From Whitmania pigra (taxonomy: Eukaryota > Annelida > Clitellata > Hirudinida > Haemopidae): 64,000 nt of DNA. The notes beneath the pieces are model-generated. The model made no database searches and had not been told where the DNA came from. It saw nothing but the letters and a program-made list of their open reading frames with translations. The position numbers and the translations under genes are program-made. Below, piece after piece: positions 49,266 through 63,480 of the stretch; position 1 is the first letter of the stretch; the number at the start of each line of letters is the position of its first letter. The stretch covers positions 3,221,001 through 3,285,000 of the forward strand of contig JAJTWR010000159.1 of assembly GCA_021613335.1 (NCBI GenBank), read 5' to 3'.

Positions 49266-49580
49266 AAAGCTTAAGATTTGAATTTTAAGAGATGAAAAGT
49301 TTTTAATAGTTTTAATAGAAAAGATTAGATGGATAACTTGTGGCGTGCGAACGTGCCAGTAATATTCTCGCGCCTTAACTTAAAATAACTCAGTTTATAG
49401 TACTAAACTCGATAAACAAAACATACGGTTGGATTTGTCTTCTTTTGCTGTATATATTGGTGAGTTTATTTCTAAATTTTGTTGTTTCGTTCGTTTCTGA
49501 ACTTGGACCCAATACTGACTACGAACCGATCCTAATCTCACAAAATGTCTCGCAAACCTGTTTAAAGCGAGCAGTCTGCT
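49266..49580. other. Spacer before the LINE
   Basis: 315 bp holding the 3' UTR of the coiled-coil gene and probably the 5' untranslated part of the LINE. No clear consensus poly(A) signal is seen. Confidence 0.4.
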
Positions 49581-51360
49581 ATGGAAAGCGATGAGTTTTT
49601 TGAAAAAGTGAAAGCAAAATTGGTGAGAGAAATCATCAAACAGGAAGTTGCAAATCTGGTTTCAGAGGCTGTCAGAAATGAACTGAGGTCTATGACAGAA
49701 GGATTCAACAAAATAATTGAAGAAAACCGAAGTCTAAAATTGAGGGTTGACAATCTGGAAATGCAATCCAGATCAAATAACCTCGTGATACATGGGTTAC
49801 CTGAAGCATCATATGCTGAGGCAGCATCGACTTCTGAGGACGCTGGAGGGGTTGTACTCAGGTCACCTAGACAGGACACAACCCGTGCTGTAATAGACTG
49901 TTGCAGGTCACGGATGAAACCTGACGTCACAAGCAATGATATCGTCAATTGTTATAGAATATCTGCCAGTAAGGGTCCCCATAATCAATTTGGTTTGCGG
50001 CAAAACCATTCAACATACATGCTAATCGCTTTTCTCCAAACGAAACTCTCTCACAGATTTGACCAGGATCAATTGGAGTATTTCTGGATCTTGCTAAGGC
50101 TTTTGACACAGTAAATCATGATATTCTCTTGAAAAAAACTTCATCATCATGGTATCCGAGACAAATGTTTTTCTTGGTTTGAAAGTTATTTAAAAAATCG
50201 GAGTCAGATGGTTTCATACGCAAATCAAACATCGTCGCTCGCAGCTGTTAACCTGGGTGTTCCACAGGATTCAATCTTGGGACCACTTTTGTTTCTGATT
50301 TATATCAATGACTTGTGAAACTTGTCTGATCGTCTTGAGTACTTACTGTTCTCAGACGACACAAATGTTTTTCTGTCTGGAAATACCGTATTTTCACGAA
50401 ATTAACACGCAGACGAATTTAACGAGCGGACGAATATAACACGCATTTTTTCCAATTTGTGTAAAAAATCACTTATAAAACACGCAAACGATTATAACAC
50501 GCATCAATAAACGCATTTTTTTCTTTTGGCTAAAGAAATTTCACATTTAAATTAAAGTTATAAACATTAAAATATTAAATTGAAGCAGTTTGTAATGTTG
50601 CTGAACACTACTCTACCATGAATACTGAGCTTGAAAAGGTGGCAGAATGGTTCAGGGCAAACCTCTTGTCTCTCAACATTAAAAACCGTTATATAAACAT
50701 AAAAACAGTAATTAAATTATATTATTCACTTATCTATTCATATTTAAACTATTGTTTAACTATTGCCCAACTTAATTTGGGCTTGTAACTACTCAACTTG
50801 CTTAAAACCTTTACTTACTCTTCAGACAAAATTCTTACGTGTTGCTCTTTGTTTGCCATATAATTCTCATACCGGTCATGCATTTGTAAATTCAAACATA
50901 CTTAAAATTCATCAAATAAACAATTTCAATTTGGCCATTCTCATGTTGCCTCGTCTTTTCGATTGTTTGTTTTCAAAAATATCCTCTTTACATACATACT
51001 CTGTTCGATCGTCAAACAATTATAGATCAGTTTTTGCTAAATCTGTCACTGGTTCTCGTAGTATTGTTTGCATGGGACCAAAGATTTACTCTGCCGTTCT
51101 ACGTAAAATCACTAATCTTTCAAACCTTTACGCTTCTAAGAAGGCACTAAAACACTTTATTATTAACTCTAAATAATCATGTACATTACGCGATATTACT
51201 TAGTATTTCTTACATTATTGGGACATTGAAACGCAACATTATTCGTCAATGGCAATAGGACGTCTGTTAGCGGGAGTATTTTTTCCTTATGTCGTTCCAT
51301 TTTTTCCTTTCGGTTCCAACTTGTACTGGTTTTGTGTTTCAATAATAAAAGAAGGAAAAA
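49581..51360 (+). mobile_element. Decayed CR1/Jockey-like LINE with internal deletions
   Basis: 49581 onward encodes an ORF1-like protein (coiled coil, then LEMQS and NNLVIHGLPEA). After about residue 133 the same frame jumps into reverse transcriptase (QFGLRQNHST), so the segment between ORF1 and mid-RT has been deleted. Further RT motifs follow in other frames: AKAFDTVNHDIL near 50090, [19 protein letters not shown] near 50250, FSDDTNVFLSGN near 50355, then TELEKVAEWFRANLLSLNIK after a foreign insert. A second deletion follows, then the C-terminal RT tail (50763-51176, including KLYYSLIYSYLNY and a terminal stop). It ends in an A-rich tail near 51340. RT catalytic Asp pair remains as SDD, but the frame is broken; not functional. 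Confidence 0.85.
50388..50605. mobile_element. Nested insertion inside the LINE
   Basis: The RT reading breaks after FLSGN and resumes about 215 bp later. The insert begins CCGTATTTTCACGAAATTAA and is made of degenerate AACACGCA/ACGAAT units (at least six). It has no coding capacity. The boundaries are inferred from the interrupted RT frame. Confidence 0.6.
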
Positions 51361-52257
51361 AAGTTTTTAAAGTCTTTTCCAATGGCCATGAGTTGTAGGT
51401 GTTCTCGGACGAGTTTAAAGATTTGCGTAAAATTGTTCGAATTCGATTTAAAATTTAAATTCTTGCGAAATTATTCAAAATCTTCACGGCGTTCATTGTT
51501 CGTATTTTTATGTGTGGGAAATGAGAGAAAATAAAGATGTAATTCGATCGTTTATTGTTTAAAGCGTAGGGAAATAAATCAGATAAAATGTTTGAAATTG
51601 AATAAACCTTAAAAATTATCTTTATCGCCTTTGATGTTATTTTAAATCTTATTTTTTTCATTTTCGTTGAAAAGCATGGCTGTGCATGCCATCAAAATTT
51701 TCTTAAGCATGCTTTTATTAATTTGTAATGCATTACATTTTATAGATTAGTTATTATATTTATTAGTTATAAAATTTATTCACTGTGGGATTTTGCTATT
51801 TCAATCAACATTCAGTGATAGTTTCAAAGTTAGGAATGAATTTTATGCTTGCATTTATAAGAAAGAATCGAATGAAGTTTCAATTTATTTATTTTTTAAT
51901 TATCAGTAATATTTATTTATAATACGTTCTGAATTAAATACTGAAGTTAATGAAAATTAGCATTTGAAAATATTGAGAGCTCATTTATGGCGTCAGAATC
52001 TGCTTGACTTCAACAACGACACGTTATTCCTGAAACGTAAAAAAAATCATTGAAACGTCGAACAAACCTAATGGTCCTTTGTTAATTATCTTGTTATTGG
52101 ATTACAAATTAAAAATATGTTTCCAAACATGAAATTAATTGAAATAAACTTACTGACAAAAGATTGTTAATTATTACATCTACTCATAACAAAGCAATTA
52201 CAAAAGCAGCAACAATTCCTTGAAATGTTTGAATCTGGCACCTGGAACTGGAAGAGA
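51361..52257. other. Intergenic, no gene seen
   Basis: About 0.9 kb of AT-rich DNA between the LINE tail and the end of the RFamide-like gene on the minus strand. No motif noted. Confidence 0.5.
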
Positions 52258-54116
<1,859 letters not shown>

Positions 54117-54331
54117 TTTGTGAGATGTTCCTAAAATAGTAGATTCTGTTCAAATTAGTTCATTGGCAACGGTATTACTAATATTTCTATATTTCATAAA
54201 ATGGAACTTTAAAAAATATATAAATGCTAGTCTGTAAACTAATTAATTAGAAATATCATTTAGAACGCCTTAATATATAATTTGTCTATTATATTGTCTT
54301 AAATTCTGGAGGATAGAATATAAATACTCAC

Positions 54332-54430
54332 CTAAAATAAAATGTTTTTTTTTTTACTTCTCAAAGATGGATTCAGCGTTTAAAAGTGAATTTTCAGTAT
54401 CATCTGAAAGTTGCATTAGGATGACAACGA
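54332..54430 (-). other. 5' untranslated exon of the RFamide-like gene
   Basis: Between the TATA box at 54454-54461 and a strong donor (AG|GTGAGT at 54332/54331). The matching acceptor TTTTAG lies at 54131-54133, 14 bp before the start codon. The 5' limit is estimated from the TATA position. Confidence 0.45.
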
Positions 54431-54453
54431 CTCAATTTGCACCCGACACGTTG

Positions 54454-54461
54454 CTTTTATA
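54454..54461 (-). promoter_or_regulatory. TATA box of the RFamide-like gene
   Basis: TATAAAAG on the minus strand, an excellent consensus match, about 120 bp before the donor of the proposed leader exon. Confidence 0.55.
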
Positions 54462-55058
54462 GGCTCGAATGTTCTGGAACGCTGCTGAAGGTCTTCAAAT
54501 GTCCTGGTCTTAATCATTCCAGTCGCTTTAAATGTAGATCTCCGAAAAAAAAGATGAATTGACATTTTTCAAAGTTTTAAATTCCTTCAAATAAGTTCAA
54601 TAAGTCTTGCTCCCTAATTTATGAACATTTAAAAGTATTGTTAATTTTGTTTTGCAGTTGTTATTAGCTATTTGATTTCTTGCATTAGTGTTATTATTAA
54701 TAAACGCACAATAAATCTTAATAAAACAAAATGACCTGCCAATGTTCTATGAATATTTCAAAGGGACGTTTTCATTTGTGTGAATACGCGATCATTTTCC
54801 AGACCAGATTTATGATAAGAAAGAAGTTTTATTACTTTCATTGTATTGACCTACTGAGATCCAGATAAGTTCATCCAGTATATTCTGAGTTCAAAGAGAC
54901 TGAATTATAATTTGTTCTTAATGGAAAAGAAAATGCTGCAATGAAATTGTCAGCATGCCTCAACTCAAAAAAGAAAAAAATGCATTAAATATTTAGAAAC
55001 TAAATTTTGTTAATAGTGTCTAAAAATTAAAATAATCACTTAACTTAAGAAATGTAAA

Positions 55059-55280
55059 TCATTGCAAAGATATTAAATAACTTCTGAAAATATATTTGAC
55101 TAAATAATTTAAGAGTCCGAAAAATAAACTAAAGTAGGCAAGAAGATATTTTAAAGAACGATGTCGACGTGAATGATGTCTCATGTTGAATTCAAGAGTT
55201 TGTTCTTTCTCGAGCCGAAAGAACCATCTCACGTAAACCAAATCTGTCAACAAGACCAGCACCAACAACAGTACGAGCAT
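55059..55280 (-). CDS. Uncertain small hydrophobic ORF or signal-peptide exon
   Basis: From the ATG at 55280 the frame gives MLVLLLVLVLLTDLVY, a strong signal-like segment, and right after it a good donor (TAC|GTGAGA). Read through, it continues for 73 residues with a basic RHHSRRHR stretch and then aromatic-rich sequence. It could be the first exon of a small secreted protein whose other exons I did not find, or chance. Confidence 0.2.
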   Translation of the reverse strand: MLVLLLVLVLLTDLVYVRWFFRLEKEQTLEFNMRHHSRRHRSLKYLLAYFSLFFGLLNYLVKYIFRSYLISLQ

Positions 55281-55936
55281 GCTGGGTTTCAATAAAGTCA
55301 ACGATTCTCAGTGCTTTTTGAGTAATCAATTAATATTAAAAAAAAGTATTTTGATGCATTTCAGTATCTTCACTGTTTTGATATTTTCCTAAATAAAAAT
55401 TTAAAAATATTGCTCGTTCAGATATTTCCATGTATTACGTCTTTCATTCTCTTTCGAAGCCTGGACAATTTTGCATAAAAATGGATGAAAACAATACGAG
55501 AAGACAGAACTTAAAATTCCTAGCATGTTCCCGAGCAATAAATTATTTGAACTTTATTGCACAGCTGGATACTCAACAATCCATTATATATCTTTGAACT
55601 GCACAAATATGAACAAATCAACTAGTATTTATATCTCACAGATTATTTGTACATGAATAATAAATTAACATTGATTTGTTTAATAAAGTTAAGATTTCAC
55701 TAAAACTTTTTTAATTTAAAAACTTCTACGAAAAGTTTTTTCGCTACGTCAAAACTTGGCGTCGGTAAAGCGTTGGTAACCAGAACGAAACATCCTAACT
55801 TTTTCAACCTTTTCTTGCAAAAGTGATTTATTTTGCTGTAAATTTTTTGTACACCGAAAAGTAATTAATTCAAAAATATCGTTAAAGTCATTAGAGTGAT
55901 TAAAAGGTTTCCTTTGTTTATAGACAATATTGAAAA

Positions 55937-57017
55937 ATGAACACTGAATTGATGGAAGATTTGTATGCTTGGGTTGACAGAATTCCATTTTCTAGACCTA
56001 AAAAGGACTTAAAGAGGGATTTCTCTGATGGAGGTTTAATCCCACAATTAACAGAGTTAAAAATGTTTATTTCATATTAAACTGATGATTTCTTGTACAT
56101 CACAGTCTTAATTGCTGAACTAGTAAAACATTTCTTCCCTTCATATGTTGATCTCCACAATTACCCTTCTGCTCTTGGTGTCAACAATAAAATTGCCAAT
56201 TGGAAAATTCTCAACAGGTTTTACAACTAATTTATTACTTTTTTTTTGTCAATTGTTGGATTACACTTGGACTGGATAACATACAAGCATTTGTTTTTAA
56301 CATGAATCTGTGTTATTTACATACATTTCAGAAAAGTTTTTAGAAAGCTTAAATTTGAAATAAGTGAGGATGTCATAAGGAGTATAGTCACATGTCAGCC
56401 AAATGCCATTCAGCAATTTTTACTGCTACTTCGATGCAAAATTGAAAGCATCCTCAACTGCGATGCAACCAAACATGAAATCGATCACCCCAAAATCATG
56501 AGAGGTGAAAATTGAGATGTCGAGTCGTTTCCGCAGCAGTTTTAATATTTCTATTTTGTTGTCATCCAGATATTCAGGAGGACAACTGCTCTGGAGAGCA
56601 CATAATGAAGAAGAACAGGTTGTTGATGATGAGTTTTGAAATATGAAACAATCAATCAACATGGAGATTGTTTGTATTAGTTCCAGTGGAAAGTCTGACA
56701 AGAAAGTTGCCTACCAAGAGGGTGCAACGGGCAATCAGGGAGAGATCATCAACAACATTCAACAGATACTCGTCAACAAGGAGGCCGAGCTGTTTTCAAA
56801 AGACGAAATGATCGATGCAAGTGTTCAAATAGGCTTCGTTCGAATCCTTCCGTTTACTCGTATTTCATTCTTCGAGCAGGTTCTGAAAGCTCGGGTGAGG
56901 AAGCTGGAGAACATGTTAGAGTTGAAGGACACCCACATCAGGGAACTTCAGAAGATTTTGAAGAAAAACTCGAGCCAAGCCCAAGTCGGTGCTCCGACAG
57001 AACTCACGACGCATTGA
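55937..57017 (+). CDS. SPEF1: Sperm flagellar protein 1 (SPEF1/CLAMP), calponin-homology microtubule binder
   Basis: Exons 55937-56033, 56106-56217, 56332-56504, 56570-56618 and 56681-57017 give 255 residues (human 236). The N-terminal calponin-homology domain shows MNTELMEDLYAWVDRIPFSR, KRDFSDGVLIAELVKHFFPS, VDLHNYPSALGVNNKIANW and LNRKVFRKLKF, the SPEF1 pattern. The C-terminal coiled coil reads NIQQILVNKEAELFSKDEMI then VLKARVRKLENMLELKDTHI. The family bundles microtubules in cilia, the sperm axoneme and epithelial cells. Exon 4 is short and diverged. A stretch of 20 residues (SVQIGFVRILPF...) between the two coil blocks is not in the family and looks like a retained intron (starts GTGTTC, ends TTCGAGCAG), but removing it would break the frame, so it is kept. 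Possible poly(A) signal ATTAAA near 57240. Confidence 0.9.
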
Positions 57018-57520
57018 GGACAACTCGTTATAATTAATCCATTATCGTCGTCATCATCACCATCATTATCATCATCATCACCATCACCGTAGACCCTAGG
57101 GTCAACGTATCCTGAATTTTGAACTTTGGCAAGCAGTGGTTAAAAAAAAAAGAAATTTTCTTTCTTTCAAAAGATGTCGCTTTTAATTTTTAGTTCCAAG
57201 AAAGTTTTAGTAGTGAATGTTGGTTGTAAATCATTTAATCATTAAAGCTGAAACAAATATTATTTATTAAAAATTAAAATCTCTGCCAATCGGTAGCCTC
57301 AAGCAGAATAATAATTAATAATAATAATTTACCCAGGAATTCTAATGTATCGGCTCTTCTCGAGGATTGTGGTTAAAAGCAAATTAAATAGTTTATCTGA
57401 AACTGACATCTTTCCTCATTCAACAATTTGGTTTTGGAGGTATGACAAAAGACTTGAAGACGGAAGGCTAATCGGGAAGGTGAATGATGATAGCTTAAGA
57501 TTCATTAATCTCCGTTGACG

Positions 57521-58024
57521 CAGTGGCGTATGGGGGGTGGCAGGTGTCCGCCCCCTTTCTCAAATTTTTCTGCTGTGTCCATTAAATGATCAGATTTCAA
57601 TTTAGCATTTGGTGTAACGAATTGATTGATGTAGGACATGTTCAAGCCACACACAAAAGACAATCACCTTACCAGGCCCTGTTCATCAGCTCGTCCAGAG
57701 AGTCTTTTGATCATAAAATCATATGGAACTATTTCCATAGCATATTGTTCGTTCATTACGTTTTCATTAACTTGCTACGTTCATTCGCGATGGTTATTGT
57801 TATGTTGAAAATCTTTTTAAGTAATTTCTTGGATTCGCAAGCATCTCGGTAAATTTTGAGACTATTTTTTAATAAAAAAATCTTTGCGGAAAATTTGTTT
57901 ATAAATTTTTAATTTGATTGTATTTGATTACGGAAAAATAAATATTTGTTAACCTTCAAAATTTTGAATTTAACAGATTAGTAACGGTCAAGAGGGGACG
58001 GCAAAAACAGTTGGTACGCCACCG
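57521..58024. mobile_element. Non-autonomous hAT-like element (inverted ends)
   Basis: The left end reads CAGTGGCGTA (57521-57530), the right end TACGCCACCG (58015-58024), whose complement is CGGTGGCGTA: 9 of 10 bases match, and CAGTGGCG is the usual hAT terminus. The left end continues into a G-rich then C-rich block typical of such elements. There is no transposase frame. I found no clear 8-bp target duplication, so the element is old or the borders are slightly off. Confidence 0.5.
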
Positions 58025-58093
58025 CGCGGAGGTGATCGGATAAAATTTAATTTTGTTTGGCGGAATATCAAGACATTTTTCATTTTCAAAGAT

Positions 58094-58395
58094 GTTATTA
58101 CCTCTGTTGTTGGCAATGTGTTAATTTAATAAAAGACTTGATGAAAATCATATTTTAGGATATCTATTACAGGCGCTTGAGTACCTCAAGGGAAAAGCTT
58201 TCAAGTGTCTCATATTACTCATATCACATGTGCTTTTTAAATTAATGCTGACTGTCTTATTTATTTTAAAAGTTTTGGGTGGTTATGTTAAATTTAAATA
58301 TTGCGTTTAATGATCTAGCCTATGTAAACACACTCTAACAGTGGAAAGTAGTGCAGGCTGTGCATGAGACCATCCCGAAAGAATGCCATCACAGC
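58094..58395 (+). repeat. Dispersed repeat, copy B
   Basis: Alignable with copy A at 12250-12560 over about 300 bp (shared ATATTTTAGGATAT, ATTACAGGC, GCTGACTG and CGAAAGAA blocks). It starts 70 bp after the hAT-like element. Confidence 0.7.
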
Positions 58396-59039
58396 TGCTG
58401 ATTTTTGTGGAATGTTGTGTTACATTGTAACATTTCAATCAAAACTTTAGAAAACATTTTCCCAGTGATGTTTAAATCGAAATAATCGCTCAAATATGAA
58501 GGGTTTTATTTTCCCAATGTCTGACCTCAATTCAAGCAGACGATTACAAAAGGCATAAAGACGACACACACAAATTAATAGGAGCCAAAGCGTGGAAGAG
58601 CGTTTAAATGTAAAAATGTTGTCATTAAATTAAAATTAAAATTATAATTATAATTCAAATATGCCGTCATTAAATGTTTATTGTATAAAGTCTGACCACA
58701 TATGTTAGGGTAACGAATTTACATTAATTCAAATTTCGAAGCACAATATTTAAAATTCTCGATAAAGTTTATTCGGGATCGAAATATTCATTGGCATGTC
58801 GTTTTTTTTCCTTCTTGTTTTAACCACAAACGCGGGTCAATGGAGTTCGAAATAACAATTGTTTGAAAAATATGAAATGGAAAATTAAGGAAGAAAAGTT
58901 AATGTCTTATTTGTTGTCCTGTTTCCTGATCATCCATCCGATGCTCTTTGTTGACTGACGACATTTATAAGGAAAAAAAACTACGCATTAAATGATAAAA
59001 ATTTGTTAAAAAGGTTATAGAAATATAGTTGCAATTGCG
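58396..59039. other. Intergenic, no gene seen
   Basis: 0.65 kb, AT-rich, without motif or open frame of note. Confidence 0.5.
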
Positions 59040-59077
<38 letters not shown>

Positions 59078-59085
59078 TATTATTT
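59040..59085. repeat. (ATT)n microsatellite
   Basis: About 45 bp of ATT with one ACT. Confidence 0.85.
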
Positions 59086-59363
59086 TTAATCTGATATTAA
59101 TTAATAATGTTACACCAACTCGCAGAAACAACATTCGGTTATATTAGTTATTAATCGTAACTTACGAAATAATAAAGAATAATAAAGGTCTGCTCAAATA
59201 TAAATGAAACTGAACAATTTTGACACATAAAAACAAATTCAATTCAAAGTTTAAATTCGGGAAAATGTAAAATTTTCTCCTTTTGACAATCACGCGACAT
59301 TTAATTCATTCATCACTCAAGGATTGGGGTTTTCTGTCATCTGAAGGTGGTCCGTTTATTATA

Positions 59364-60180
<817 letters not shown>

Positions 60181-61295
60181 AGCGTGCACGGAAAATTATA
60201 GCATCTGCGCGGCACTGTTTTATGTCTGCGCACTTAAATTTTTTTTAACGTATGTCAACCAAGATAACAACGAAATCAGTGTTATTTGAAACTCAAAGCT
60301 TCTTATATTAAATGTGCCCGTTTAATTAAAAGTGTTAATTATCTGAAATAACTATTAAAAAAAAGTAGTTACTCACTGAAAATCATAACGTTTTCACGTC
60401 TATCTTTCTTTAGCTACCATTCCGAGTAAACTTTGTCGAGATCAATGTCAATTTATAGTCATTTTTAAGATAAATATCAGCACTACATTAATACCTAGAT
60501 ATCGTAAGAATGCCATGTTTTAGAACTTGAGTCACTGCATCGAATCGATTGTTTGTGAAACTTAGAGTAGCGATATCTCATCTTTGATACATATAAATCA
60601 GTCATATTCATTTTGAAGATATTTATTAGCATTATAAAATAATATATGCCACATAAAATTTCCGTATTAAATAAATTTAGTTTGTGACATATTGAAAGCA
60701 ATTTTCATGATTAAAAATTTAGTAAATTATATAATTTTATAATATTCAGAAAGGTTAACATCTCCCCCTTTGAAAATATGTCGTTTATATAATTTCTATG
60801 TCTGCAAGACTCAACTTTTGCTAACAACCAGACCCTCCTGTACCGCTGCCGACTGCTGCTTGAGTCACCGACGTACTTTAACGATGAATGAATATGTCGT
60901 CCAGTTGAAGCTGTTTTCTGGACGAAGTCGGCATTTCCATTTCTACTGACTCAACTCTTGCAACCATTCTGGTTTAAACTTGCACTTTATTTCATAGCAA
61001 CGTTTAAACCAGTGTTATCAATTGCCTAACATTTCTACAGCTCTACACGCAAACTGAACACGCAAACAAACAGAAATCCGAGGTCATTCTGTTAGGGCCC
61101 AGGCAGTATTCAATACAAATACTCTGACAGGCAGGACTGCATGCGGCTTCCGCCTAGAGCTGGCCTCTCGACACTCGCCAAATGTACCGTCCACTCCCCA
61201 CTATCCAGACTAAAGTACAGAGTCCAGCGGCTTGATTTCCATGAAATGTACTGCGATTCAAATGATACAAATCATGATGTGACTTTAAAAATCGC
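60181..61295. other. Intergenic, no gene seen
   Basis: 1.1 kb. The section 60800-61250 is less AT-rich than its flanks but shows no motif I can name. Confidence 0.45.
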
Positions 61296-61625
61296 TTGGA
61301 AACTGCTGCACTGAGTTTTCTATTTCGAGTGCATCGCAGCTTAAAGGAACGTTGCCCCAGTCTCGATCATTTCCTAACCTTCGAAGCAATCAATCTCAAG
61401 TCGTTAAATTCTGCTGATGTTGAAATCAGGAAATCAGTAAGAAAATGCCTTCATCATCAATTGGAGAGGTGCAGTTTCACTGGAGACAAGGATCTCATGG
61501 AAAAAAATAAGCCTCTCGTAACGGTTTTCGATGTGGACTTCCATAAGAACTTTGATGGAGACCCACGGAATCTGGAAAATCTTCAGAATGAATGCCTGGA
61601 GAGAAAGAAGAAAGGAGAACATTAA
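61296..61625 (+). CDS. Unrecognised open frame of about 109 codons
   Basis: The frame starts without an ATG and ends ERKKKGEH-stop. It contains HRSLKERCPSLDHFLTFEAI and KPLVTVFDVDFHKNFDGDPR. Composition looks protein-like rather than random, so it may be an internal or last exon (AATAAA at about 61786 follows) or a worn transposon piece. I recognise no family and found no partner exon. Confidence 0.25.
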   Translation: METAALSFLFRVHRSLKERCPSLDHFLTFEAINLKSLNSADVEIRKSVRKCLHHQLERCSFTGDKDLMEKNKPLVTVFDVDFHKNFDGDPRNLENLQNECLERKKKGEH

Positions 61626-62214
61626 TTCATATCAAAACTCATTTTTGGTATTGCTCCAATCCAATGCTTCAATTCAATGCCTCAATTCGTTTACTGCAAT
61701 CCTTGGGTTTTCATGTTTGAGGACTTTAAAAACATTGAGGTTTTTTAATGTGCCCAGGTTTTTGTCGGGTGTTAATCTGTACCCAATAAAATCTTTAAAC
61801 AAAGTTATTAATAATAATACTAATAATAGTAATAATAATAATAATATTAACAAACTACTTTGATTTTACGATTGGCTGAACTTGTACTAAATTTGTATGA
61901 TGATGTAATATATGATAATATTTTTTCTACTGCAACAAATACGTGAGCAGCTTATTTTTGAAACAAAACCTCCACAATTACGAAGCAGAAAGATGTGGAA
62001 CCTTATACGCTTAATGGCTTAGGAAGAATTAGAGTTCAAAACAAAGCTAATTTTCCATCTTTAAATAATTATGTACAATATTGTAAATGCTGGGACTTTA
62101 ATCAGTTCTTTCATTTCTGTTTTTCTCATACATATTTTATAAATGTTATTCTAGCTTTAAAATATCTGCTCCGACCTTGATGATTATAGTTATTGCTAGT
62201 GGGTGATCATATCA

Positions 62215-62330
62215 TGTAATGATTCCAATCGCATTTCAATCAGATTCAATCATTCTCAATCATCTTTTATCACATTTAATTATCTTCAATCACTTTCAAC
62301 CACTATCAATCATTTTCAATCATGACATCG
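62215..62330. repeat. Degenerate TCAATCA-rich tandem repeat
   Basis: About ten diverged copies of a 10-13-bp unit near TTTCAATCAT on the plus strand. Confidence 0.55.
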
Positions 62331-62737
62331 TCATCGCAAGCGCTACAGAATTCCAAGGTTTTTCAATTCGAGATTATTGATACGTTTGATGGACAACTTC
62401 AAGTTGAGATGGTATCCCGCATTCCATTCCAGATGCTCCACTTCAGTGTTTAATAGGCTTGCGGAGGAGAAAATTATAAATATTTATTCACTTTTACACA
62501 ATATTTACCATTTTAATCAAGGAATAATTGTCATCACAAATTGTGTCAAATGATCAAGCCATGAATTATGATGTTTTTAATAAATTATTATTATTATGAT
62601 TAATTAAATAAATTATTGATAAATTATTCTCAACGATAATCATAATTAACGACAAGCAACGTCACAAACAGCATAAAATAAAAATGTTTAATCATGTCGT
62701 CAGCAGAATTTAAGATGCGTTAAACAAAAATTTACTG

Positions 62738-62795
62738 ATGATGATGATGATGATGATGATTTTGTTGTTGTTGATGGTGATGATGATAATGATGA
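62738..62795. repeat. (GAT)n microsatellite
   Basis: GAT repeats with a GTT interruption, about 55 bp. Confidence 0.85.
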
Positions 62796-62886
62796 CCCAA
62801 TTTGGAAGCCACTTTGATAATATTGTTGGGAAAGCAAATAATCATCAATGCCATCATTCACAACATTTCGCGCGGCATGTCACATT

Positions 62887-63077
62887 ATCAGTTAATACAT
62901 TCCATAATCAGTTAATAAATCATATTATCAGTTAATGAATCATATTATCAGTTAATAAATCATATTATCGGTTAATAAATCATATTATCAGTTAATAAAT
63001 CATATTATCAGTTAATAAATCATATTATCAGTTAATAAATCATATTATCGGTTAATAAATCATATTATCAGTTAATA
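62887..63077. repeat. 20-bp minisatellite, about nine copies
   Basis: Unit ATCAGTTAATAAATCATATT, repeated with few changes (AGTTAATGAA, CGGTTAAT variants) over 190 bp. Confidence 0.92.
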
Positions 63078-63341
63078 TTAGGTTGGATGCTCATCCCTGA
63101 CATGAACTTTTAAAGCATTTTTGTTGAAAGATGTTTTATTTCGTTACTTTTGACACTTGTAAGATTGTGTTTAGGTTATGTTAATTTTATGTTAATTTTG
63201 TATTTCCATCCTTCATTTATTTACAAATAGGAAGTTTTGTTTTTATTTCAAAAATTTAGGCAAATTAAAATTAAACATGCTATGGAGGGGCATCAAAGAA
63301 GTTCTTGAGTTTGAAAATCCTAATTGGTGATGATGGTTCTG

Positions 63342-63480
63342 GAACAAATGCTGATGATGATAATGATGACGACGATGACGATGATGATGATAATGAAGAC
63401 GACGATGACGATGATAATGTGGACGACTGTGACGATGATGATGATAATGATGGCGACGATGACGATGATGATGATAATGA
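63342..63480. repeat. Mixed GAT/GAC/AAT microsatellite with higher-order period
   Basis: GATGATGATAATGA-type blocks return about every 36 bp (63370, 63406, 63436, 63466), so the array has a second-level repeat unit. Remaining sequence to 64000 shows no gene. Confidence 0.75.

Noticed and set aside
56822..56880. Possible extra intron in the last SPEF1 exon
   Set aside because: It has GT and AG borders, but its 59-bp removal would shift the frame of the conserved coiled coil that follows.
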